DNA from: Thermoanaerobaculales bacterium
GTDB taxonomy: Bacteria > Acidobacteriota > Thermoanaerobaculia > Thermoanaerobaculales > Sulfomarinibacteraceae
Assembly: GCA_029932545.1 (NCBI GenBank)
Contig: JAOZPW010000015.1
Span: 10,210-25,435 of the forward strand
Reading direction: 5' to 3'
Length of the DNA: 15,226 nt
Shown here in pieces: positions 7,498 to 13,203 of the stretch (positions within the stretch are counted from its first letter, which is position 1; each line of letters opens with the position of its first letter). The translations under genes were made by a program, and so were the position numbers. The notes beneath the pieces were generated by a model. That model ran no database searches. It saw only the letters and a program-made list of their open reading frames with translations, and was not told the DNA's origin.

Positions 7498-8022
7498 TCA
7501 GTGGGCAACCTTCGACCAGATCGTCCGAAGAGAGGGCGGCGCCTCCTGGAGTGCCCGCTCGACCTCCAGTCGTAGGGTTTCCGAGCCTTCGGAATCCAAC
7601 AGTTGGCGGATGTCCCAGAGGTCTTGTGGTCCTCCCGCGTAGAGTTTCAGGAGGATGAGGTCGGCTTTTCCGGCCACGGGCAGTTCCAACCCCTCGAAGA
7701 TGGCCGATTCTGGACGTTCGATGATCAGAGTCTGCCATCCACCATGGCCGACGATTAAATCGATTGGTCGTTGGCCCGGGCTTTCGAATCGAACGACTCC
7801 CCGGAGAGGATCTTCGGCATCACCATGTCGAATGTCGACGTCGAATCCCTGAGAGATCAAGCATGACCACGTTGCCGTCTTGAGTGCTCGAGGATCGAGG
7901 GTCAACAGGTCGATGTCGATGGTCGAACGGCTGACGCCGTGCGCGGCCATTGCTGAGGCGCCGATGACGACGAAGGAGATGTACTCGTTCGAGAGGACTT
8001 CTACTACCCGGTGCAGTAACAT
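7498..8022 (-). CDS. MNT/AbiEii-like nucleotidyltransferase
   Basis: A 174-residue protein of the DNA polymerase-beta-like nucleotidyltransferase superfamily. VIGASAMAAHGVSRSTIDIDLLTLD supplies the G-[AS]-S helix start and the paired catalytic aspartates (D-I-D). RPIDLIVGHGG supplies the likely third acidic residue. KADLILLKLYAGGPQDLWDI is the C-terminal motif common to AbiEii-type and related stand-alone members. The start at 8022 is preferred because it shares bases with the upstream stop (TGATG); an alternative ATG at 8046 adds eight residues. A 250-residue extension to 8250 is rejected because it overruns the small gene upstream. Such enzymes modify tRNA or proteins and often act as toxins or antitoxin kinases-like modifiers. 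The partner and target here are unknown. Confidence 0.82.
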   Translation of the reverse strand: MLLHRVVEVLSNEYISFVVIGASAMAAHGVSRSTIDIDLLTLDPRALKTATWSCLISQGFDVDIRHGDAEDPLRGVVRFESPGQRPIDLIVGHGGWQTLIIERPESAIFEGLELPVAGKADLILLKLYAGGPQDLWDIRQLLDSEGSETLRLEVERALQEAPPSLRTIWSKVAH

Positions 8023-8243
8023 CAGCCGGTCCCGTCCTGCATACATCGACACGGGCGACGACCCCTTTGCCGTTGCCGTCGAAAATGGGCCAGCGCAGCT
8101 GCCCGGGTCAGGCCGTGCGTTGCCCGGAAGGATTCCAGGTCGGCCTCGCCGAGTTTGAATGCCAACTCTACCCGTTCCTCCGCCGATAGGTTTTTGGCAA
8201 TTTCCCGGTTTCGCATTCGAAGAAAGGTCGCCAGCTTGCTCAT
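8022..8243 (-). CDS. Small basic protein paired with the nucleotidyltransferase (antitoxin-like or accessory)
   Basis: A 73-residue protein with two predicted helices: a first region (about 5-22) rich in Arg/Lys, and a second (about 20-45) built on LSAEERVELAFKLGEADLESF. A very basic tail follows, with HFRRQRQRGRRPCRC. Its stop overlaps the nucleotidyltransferase start (TGATG), so the two are almost certainly translated together. I recall similar small genes with an RRQR..GRRP..C tail directly upstream of nucleotidyltransferases in other bacteria, but cannot name the family. No DNA-binding fold is obvious. The start at 8243 is the first ATG after a GATAAT box and has no clear Shine-Dalgarno site. 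Confidence 0.7.
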   Translation of the reverse strand: MSKLATFLRMRNREIAKNLSAEERVELAFKLGEADLESFRATHGLTRAAALAHFRRQRQRGRRPCRCMQDGTG

Positions 8244-8278
8244 GCTTCATTATCGCATTCTTTCGATATACTCCCCCA
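8244..8278. promoter_or_regulatory. Compact divergent promoter region with two -10-like boxes
   Basis: Only 35 bases separate two divergent start codons. On the plus strand TATACT (8267-8272) would place the transcript start at about 8279, the ATG itself or just before the alternative ATG at 8291. On the minus strand GATAAT (8254-8249) would place it at about 8243, also the start codon. Neither side has a convincing -35 box. The geometry suggests leaderless or nearly leaderless transcripts, but it is read by eye. Confidence 0.4.
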
Positions 8279-8524
8279 ATGTGGAGAGAGATGCTCGCAG
8301 AGCCTCGAGTACGTCGAGCCTATATTCTGACCAAGGTCGGGGTTTTTGCCGCTGCGGCTGTCGTGACAATTCCACTGGCACACTTCCTCGGGTCGAAGGC
8401 CTGGATCGGTCTGGGGATTTTCGGACTGGTCCTGGTTGGCTTGACCGTCGCTGTGCTCTCGATCGGGAGGGCTCCGTGCGAGATCGACGCTGAACAGCCT
8501 GACGAGGACGAGGAGAAAAGATGA
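8279..8524 (+). CDS. Small two-helix membrane protein, unknown function
   Basis: An 81-residue protein beginning MWREMLAEPRVRR, with two hydrophobic segments (about 16-37 and 42-63) and a strongly acidic C-terminal tail (AEQPDEDEEK). A start at 8291 (MLAEPR) is possible because GGAGAG lies just before it. Longer frames reaching back to 8159 run through the divergent gene and are rejected. The stop overlaps the ATG of the next gene (ATGA), so the two are coupled. No family is recognised. Confidence 0.65.
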   Translation: MWREMLAEPRVRRAYILTKVGVFAAAAVVTIPLAHFLGSKAWIGLGIFGLVLVGLTVAVLSIGRAPCEIDAEQPDEDEEKR

Positions 8525-9324
8525 GAGCGATATTTCTGTCTGCGATAATCACGATGACTGCTGTCCTGCCGTCACAAGCGGTTGAGTTTCTTGGCGTCGA
8601 ACTGTGCACAAACTCGATGAGCACCTCGGTCGTGCTTCCCGAGGGTTCGCCTTTGATTCTCGAGAGCGTTGAGGTCGGTGACCAGGGGGCGCTGGTTCTC
8701 CTTCTGGGGTCTGACGATACGACGATTCTGGATCAGATTGACGATCTGATGACAGGGTTCACCGGGAATCGTGGAGTCGGCAACGAGAAGAGCCTGCAGT
8801 GGTCCGGGCGGCAAATCACCGCCTTCGCCCAGGTCCTCAAGCCCAAGCTGGCCGCCTTGGCCGTCACCACCTCGGACGAATGCCGGGACGATAAAGAGGT
8901 CGTGATGCCTGCCGAGGCTCAGGTGGCTCCGGTTGTTCCTGCTTTGGAAGCTGTACCGGTCGCGGCGGTGGCCCTGGTCCCTATGGTTTCGGTACTGACC
9001 GCGCCTTCGGCCGACCAGCCGGAACCTACGGTTGATCAGGAAGGCGATTTCACACTTGAGGGAGCACTGAAGCACGAAGCCTTCTCCGATGACTGGGTTG
9101 ACGTCATGGGTGTCGTCGTCAACAACACCGGCGAAGCATACAATCTGGCCACTTTTGACCTCAGTCTGTGGGACCTGGCCGGTCGCCTGATCTGTGTTGA
9201 TACGATCTCGGTCTCGGTTCTTAAGGGCGGCCAGCATCGTGCCTTTCGTGACTCAATTCAGTGTCCCGGCTACTCGGCCGATGCCGTTGTCCGGAGCGAG
9301 CTGCAGTTTGCCGGTGGGCACTGA
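8521..9324 (+). CDS. Exported protein with C-terminal FxLYD-like domain
   Basis: A 267-residue protein. Residues 1-20 are a signal peptide with likely cleavage after SQA. Residues 21-125 form an unrecognised domain with two cysteines (29 and 121). A Pro/Ala/Val-rich linker follows (about 129-172). The C-terminal domain (177-266) has the FxLYD pattern: VDVMGVVVNNTGEAYNLA, then FDLSLWDLAGRLI, then VSVLKGGQHRAF. FxLYD domains are extracytoplasmic beta-sandwiches found on surface proteins and usually have no catalytic role. It is translationally coupled to the small membrane protein and followed 36 bases later by the ankyrin gene, so the three are probably one transcript. Confidence 0.8.
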   Translation: MRAIFLSAIITMTAVLPSQAVEFLGVELCTNSMSTSVVLPEGSPLILESVEVGDQGALVLLLGSDDTTILDQIDDLMTGFTGNRGVGNEKSLQWSGRQITAFAQVLKPKLAALAVTTSDECRDDKEVVMPAEAQVAPVVPALEAVPVAAVALVPMVSVLTAPSADQPEPTVDQEGDFTLEGALKHEAFSDDWVDVMGVVVNNTGEAYNLATFDLSLWDLAGRLICVDTISVSVLKGGQHRAFRDSIQCPGYSADAVVRSELQFAGGH

Positions 9325-9360
9325 TCGGCCATGGATTCGGGAGTGCAAGGAGGTTCTGAG

Positions 9361-9966
9361 ATGAAAAAAACATGGGTTGGTGTGGCGGTATTGTGGGTAT
9401 GCCTGGGAGTTGCTTTTGCCTGTGGGGGCGCTTCCGGAACGACGGAGGAGTCGGACGTAAGAGTGGCAGGACAGGCCGCCAATCCGGTTGCTGACCAGAG
9501 CCTCCGTGATGCTTCTTTGGAGGGGCAGATTGACCTCATGGTTGCGGCCGTCGGTGATGGCGCGCAGATCGACGCTCAAGACGTCGACGGTCGGACGGCG
9601 CTGATGTATGCGGCCTTTAACGGCCACACAGACTGTGTTCGCTGGCTTCTCGAACGAGGAGCTGCGGTAGGAACATGTGAAAACCTTGGCCGTACGGCGC
9701 TGATGTTTGCCTCGACAGGTCCGTTCCCGGAGACTGTGGAACTTCTCCTCGAGTTCGCCTCGAATCCCCACGATGCAGATGAGTACGAGGGTTGGACGCC
9801 CTTGATGTTTGCCGCCGGGGAGGGTCAAATCGAGGTCGTCAGGGTATTGCTGGAAAATGGTGCCAACCCATTCGCCACCGACAAGGACGGTGATGTCGCT
9901 GCGGACCACGCAGCCAAAACCCACCATCCGGAGGTCGAAGCTCTGCTGCGAGACGCGATGCAATGA
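9361..9966 (+). CDS. Ankyrin-repeat protein, exported and possibly lipidated
   Basis: A 201-residue protein. The start at 9361 is set by AAGGAGG 7 bases upstream; an ATG at 9331 lacks a site. Residues 1-20 are a signal peptide ending at Cys21 (AFAC), an imperfect lipobox. Ankyrin repeats follow from about residue 46: a degenerate first repeat (DASLEGQIDLMVAAVGDGAQI), then DGRTALMYAAFNGHTDCVRWLLERGA, LGRTALMFASTGPFPETVELLLEFAS, EGWTPLMFAAGEGQIEVVRVLLENGA, and a last half repeat DGDVAADHAAKTHHPEVEALL. Ankyrin repeats mediate protein binding. Export implies a periplasmic or surface partner, which cannot be named. Confidence 0.88.
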   Translation: MKKTWVGVAVLWVCLGVAFACGGASGTTEESDVRVAGQAANPVADQSLRDASLEGQIDLMVAAVGDGAQIDAQDVDGRTALMYAAFNGHTDCVRWLLERGAAVGTCENLGRTALMFASTGPFPETVELLLEFASNPHDADEYEGWTPLMFAAGEGQIEVVRVLLENGANPFATDKDGDVAADHAAKTHHPEVEALLRDAMQ

Positions 9967-9974
9967 GTTCTGCG

Positions 9975-10040
9975 GGCGGGCCCTGCGGCCCGCCTACAGG
10001 GATAACAAGGATCTTTGTAGGCCTTCCTTTAGGGCCTGCA
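9975..10040. repeat. REPIN-like pair of head-facing GTAG palindromes
   Basis: First hairpin: GGCGGGCC (9975-9982) and GGCCCGCC (9987-9994) form a perfect 8-bp stem with loop CTGC, ending CCTACA. Second hairpin: TGTAGGCCTT (10016-10025) pairs with AGGGCCTGCA (10031-10040), ten pairs including two G-T wobbles. Read outward from the 17-base spacer, both arms begin TGTAGGC, so they are inverted copies of a GTAG-headed unit (GCCTACA 9992-9998 versus TGTAGGC 10016-10022). It lies between convergent genes and could also end transcription from both sides, although no T-tract is present. Confidence 0.65.
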
Positions 10041-10063
10041 GTCTGGGACCCTTGGCGGCCTTC

Positions 10064-10243
10064 TCAAGCCGGAATGATCAAATGGTCGGTGCCCTCCTCT
10101 TCGGCCCTCTCGGCCTCCTCAAGAAGCACTTGAAGCGTTTGTTCCACCAGACTTTCGACCGTCACGCCCTGGCGTTCGGCCTGGTTTGCATAGGCCCGGT
10201 AGTGTTTCTCGGGAACATCGATGCAGAGTTGAACCCTTGTCAT
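10064..10243 (-). CDS. Small ribbon-helix-helix-like protein
   Basis: A 59-residue protein whose layout suits the ribbon-helix-helix fold: a strand (TRVQLCIDVP), a helix (EKHYRAYANQAERQG), and a second helix (VTVESLVEQTLQVLLEEAER) before a short acidic and hydrophobic tail. A GGAGG site lies 7 bases before the ATG, and the start overlaps the stop of the OB-fold gene (ATGA), so it is translated with the HMG-CoA operon. RHH proteins are usually DNA-binding repressors or antitoxins. No toxin partner follows; the next feature downstream is the REPIN-like pair. It could regulate the operon, but no operator is identified. Confidence 0.7.
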   Translation of the reverse strand: MTRVQLCIDVPEKHYRAYANQAERQGVTVESLVEQTLQVLLEEAERAEEEGTDHLIIPA

Positions 10244-10650
10244 TTCTGAGCCTCCCAGGAGTTTGTGGGAACTGCCTTGAAGCCGTAGCACAGAATGCCT
10301 GAGCGCGCCTCCTTGCGGATCAAGCGGAATTCGAGGGAGACATCCATTCCGGGGCCGACCGATGAAGGATCGCAGTCGACCACCTGAGACATGAAACGGG
10401 CGCCTTCCGGCGTCTCGACGATCGCGATCGCGTAGGGCGCCTCGAACAGGAAATCGTCGGGAGCGATGTGGATCACGGTTGAGGTGATGATTTTGGCCGT
10501 CTTTGAAAGAGTCAGTTTTTCTGATTCCTTGCTGTGGCATTTGGGGCAGATGGGGCGGGCAGGGTAGTTGACCTTGCCGCAGCCGGAGCAGCGGGCGGCC
10601 TCGAGCCGCAAACGAGAGGGGACTTCTCTCCAGTATCTTGGGCTTGGCAT
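10240..10650 (-). CDS. Zn-ribbon / OB-fold protein (DUF35 type) of the HMG-CoA synthesis complex
   Basis: A 136-residue protein of usual DUF35 length. The N-terminal rubredoxin-like Zn ribbon has CSGC (21-24) and CPKC (35-38), followed by an OB-fold with AKIITSTVIHIAP, FEAPYAIAIVETPEGARF and GMDVSLEFRLIRKE. The start shares one base with the thiolase stop (TAATG). In archaea the DUF35 protein bridges acetoacetyl-CoA thiolase and HMG-CoA synthase and shapes a shared CoA site, so the intermediate is channelled. The gene order here supports that role. DUF35 proteins also pair with other thiolases, for example in steroid degradation, so this is strong inference, not proof. Confidence 0.88.
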   Translation of the reverse strand: MPSPRYWREVPSRLRLEAARCSGCGKVNYPARPICPKCHSKESEKLTLSKTAKIITSTVIHIAPDDFLFEAPYAIAIVETPEGARFMSQVVDCDPSSVGPGMDVSLEFRLIRKEARSGILCYGFKAVPTNSWEAQK

Positions 10651-11801
10651 TACTCAATCCTTTCCAAAATGTGAACGACGGAACTGGCGCCGGAGCCGCC
10701 CATATTTTGTGCGAGGCCGAGACGAGCGCCCTGCACCTGGCGAGCATCCGATTCGCCCCGAAGCTGTTCGAAGATCTCGATGATCTGTGCGATTCCCGTC
10801 GCACCCACCGGGTGTCCTTTTGCCTTGAGGCCCCCACTGGTGTTGACGGGAATTCTCCCACCAATCGCGGTCAGGCCGCTTGCCGCTGCGCCGGCTGCCT
10901 GGCTTCGCTCGACCAGGCCGAGGGCTTCGATGCAGCAGATTTCCGAGATTGCAAAACAGTCGTGGACCTCTGCGACGTCGATGTCGCCGGGACCGACGTC
11001 CGCCATCGAATAGGCGCGTTCGGCCGAGAGCTGAACGGAGTCCAAAAAGGCGGGGTCCTTGCGGTCGGCGAGGGCCATCGGCGAGGTTGCCTGGCCCGTC
11101 CCGAGGATCTTGATCGGCTGATCGGTGTATTTTTTCGCCTGATCCAGGGGGCACAATAGAACCGCAGCCGCACCGTCGCTGACGGGGGAACAGTGCAGCA
11201 GGCGCAAGGGATCTGCGACCGGAGTCGAGTTCATCACCTGTTCGAGGGTGAATTCGTGGGGAAACTGAGCCTTCGGGTTGAGGGCGCCATGACGGTGGTT
11301 CTTGACCGAGACCCAGCTCAAGTCTTCCAAGGTGGTGCCGTAGGCCTCCATGTGCGCTCGCGCGATCATGGCGTAGAGGCCGGGGAAGGTAATGCCGTGG
11401 TAGACCTCCAGTTCCTGATCGGCAGCGGTGGCCAATACATTGGTGACATCGGCGCCGTCGTTCATCTTTTCGACGCCGGAGGCCAAGACCAGATCGCTGG
11501 CGCCCGAGGCAACTTCGAAATAGGCCGTTCGAAGTGCGATGCCTCCTGAAGCACAAGCGGACTCGATGCGGGTCGAAGGGACTCCGGCCATACCGATCTG
11601 ATCGGCCATCAGAGGCCCGAGGTGTTCCTGCCCCACGAAACAGCCGCCGGACATATTGCCGACGTAGATTGAGTCCAGATGATCCACTCCTGCCTTCTTG
11701 ATCACGTCTAACGCCGCCTCGGCAAAGAGTTGCCGGAGGCTCCGGTCCCACAGTTCGCCGAAGGGGGTCATGGCGGCTGCGACAATTGCTACTTCACGCA
11801 T
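10650..11801 (-). CDS. Acetoacetyl-CoA thiolase of the archaeal / SCP2-like type
   Basis: A 383-residue thiolase-superfamily enzyme. Catalytic Cys83 lies in RIESACASGG; HDCF (280-283) and GGLKAKGHPVGATG (323-336, with His330) complete the SCP2/archaeal-type active site. The C-terminal end is GGSGASSVVHIL, without the second catalytic Cys of classical thiolases, as in this subfamily. It would condense two acetyl-CoA to acetoacetyl-CoA. A GGGAGA site lies before the ATG. It starts 86 bases after the HMG-CoA synthase stop, and the gap contains only a palindrome (TCGCCGGCGA) of no clear meaning. The retained Cys83 argues against a pure aldolase (Ltp2-like) role. Confidence 0.9.
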   Translation of the reverse strand: MREVAIVAAAMTPFGELWDRSLRQLFAEAALDVIKKAGVDHLDSIYVGNMSGGCFVGQEHLGPLMADQIGMAGVPSTRIESACASGGIALRTAYFEVASGASDLVLASGVEKMNDGADVTNVLATAADQELEVYHGITFPGLYAMIARAHMEAYGTTLEDLSWVSVKNHRHGALNPKAQFPHEFTLEQVMNSTPVADPLRLLHCSPVSDGAAAVLLCPLDQAKKYTDQPIKILGTGQATSPMALADRKDPAFLDSVQLSAERAYSMADVGPGDIDVAEVHDCFAISEICCIEALGLVERSQAAGAAASGLTAIGGRIPVNTSGGLKAKGHPVGATGIAQIIEIFEQLRGESDARQVQGARLGLAQNMGGSGASSVVHILERIE

Positions 11802-11887
11802 AGTTTTCTCCCTTGACCTGAGATGAGTGATTCTGCCGGATGAGATTTGCGGTAGATCGCCGGCGAGGATTGTTCATCTGAGGTCTC

Positions 11888-12934
11888 TCATTCGTTGACG
11901 ATGATCTTGTCACGCAGCTTGGCGTACTGCCCATAGGTGACGTAGTGCTTCGGTCCGTCGAGCATCGAACGGACCGTACGCCCCAAATCTTGCCGTTCGG
12001 GCAGAAGTTCGGTGGCCTTGAAGACGAAGCTGTCGCTGCCGGCGCCCGAACCGAAGGACGTCATGAAAATCAAGTCGTCCGGCTCGGCGATATCCAGGAT
12101 TGCCGCCAACCCGGTGGGTGAGGACCCCGAGTAGGTGTTGCCCATGGTGGGGACGATCCATCCGACCTCCATCTGTTTCTCCGTGAATCCCAGCTTCTTC
12201 CCCGCCTGCTGCGGAAATTTTCCATTGGGCATGTGGAAGACCGCATGGCGGAAGTCCGAAGGCTTCAATCCCGTCTTTTCCAGAATTGCGCGGCTGGCGC
12301 CCAAGACATGCTTGAAATACGCGGGCTCGCCGGTGAAACGTCCCCCGTGACGGGGGTAGAATTGGCCTTCCCGGCGCCAGAAATCCGGCGTGTCCGAAGT
12401 GAAGCTGTAGGTCTCCAGAACATCGACCAGGAGATTCTCCTTGCCGAAGATGAAAGCGGCGCCGCCCGCCGAGGCTGAGAACTCCAGGGCATCGTTGGCC
12501 GCACCCTGCGAGGTATCGGCGCCGATGCCCATCGCATACTCCACTCGCCCGCTTTCAACCAGGCCGAGGGAGACGAACATCGCTTCCGAGCCGGCCTTGC
12601 AGGCAAACTCGAAATCGGCGACATGCACCTCCGGTCCGATTCCCAGGGCATCGATCACGATCGTGCCGCTGGGCTTGACCGCGTAGGGATGAGATTCGGA
12701 GCCGATGTAGAGGGCTCCAATTTTCGAAGGATCGATACCGGCGCGGCTGATGGCGTCCGCGCCGGCCTCCACCGAGATCGTGATCGTATCCTCGTCGATT
12801 CCCGGGACTGATTTCTCCTCAAGCAGCAGTCCCTTGCGGATGGTTTCGGGGTCTTTGCCCCATTGGCGTGCGATCTCCTCCGCCGTGATCCTCTTGCGCG
12901 GGATAAACGCTCCGTAGCCTACGATTCCAGCCAT
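11888..12934 (-). CDS. Hydroxymethylglutaryl-CoA synthase, archaeal type
   Basis: A 348-residue protein matching archaeal HMG-CoA synthase length (bacterial MvaS is somewhat longer, about 390). The start at 12934 (MAGIVGYGAF) is fixed by GGAGGTGAAC directly upstream; an ATG 36 bases earlier is rejected. GSESHPYAVKPSG (78-90), FEFACKAGSEAM (108-119, Cys112 the acylated residue), AVFHMPNGKFP (231-241, His234) and GNTYSGSSPTGL (265-276) are all present in order. The enzyme joins acetyl-CoA to acetoacetyl-CoA giving HMG-CoA, the entry to the mevalonate pathway. It is the first gene of the minus-strand operon and diverges from the protease at 13204. No other mevalonate gene lies in the window. Confidence 0.93.
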   Translation of the reverse strand: MAGIVGYGAFIPRKRITAEEIARQWGKDPETIRKGLLLEEKSVPGIDEDTITISVEAGADAISRAGIDPSKIGALYIGSESHPYAVKPSGTIVIDALGIGPEVHVADFEFACKAGSEAMFVSLGLVESGRVEYAMGIGADTSQGAANDALEFSASAGGAAFIFGKENLLVDVLETYSFTSDTPDFWRREGQFYPRHGGRFTGEPAYFKHVLGASRAILEKTGLKPSDFRHAVFHMPNGKFPQQAGKKLGFTEKQMEVGWIVPTMGNTYSGSSPTGLAAILDIAEPDDLIFMTSFGSGAGSDSFVFKATELLPERQDLGRTVRSMLDGPKHYVTYGQYAKLRDKIIVNE

Positions 12935-13095
12935 GTTCACCTCCGGTTGGTGGGAAACCCCCGGGATCATCGCCTTTCCCCGGCGGGTTTTCCCCCTGAA
13001 TTCCAGACAAAAACGTGCAGAAGCACGGTACGAACAGGCTTTGGATATCTATCGTATCTCATCTTCCGGACTTTTTTGTATTTTTGGTTTTGAGC

Positions 13096-13123
13096 TTGAC
13101 AGAGCCGTTCGCATTCTTATACT
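13096..13123 (+). promoter_or_regulatory. Strong sigma70-type promoter for the protease gene
   Basis: A perfect TTGACA (13096-13101) and TATACT (13118-13123, 5/6 match) are separated by 16 bases. Transcription would begin near 13130, giving a leader of about 75 bases before the ATG at 13204, which has AAGGAGG just upstream. This is the best consensus promoter in the window. Confidence 0.75.
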
Positions 13124-13203
13124 CAGGTCATAGGTTCTTGATCATCGTGTCAAAATTCTTTTTTCCATGCCCGGAAGGCGGGCCATTTCTTCAAGGAGGG
13201 GTC

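Noticed and set aside
8046..8250. N-terminal extension of the nucleotidyltransferase to 8250
   Set aside because: It reads through the small upstream gene in another frame; the extension has no domain character, and the TGATG junction gives a better start.
11857..11866. TCGCCGGCGA palindrome between the HMG-CoA synthase and thiolase genes as an operator
   Set aside because: A 10-bp GC palindrome is expected by chance in this composition, and it lies inside an operon.
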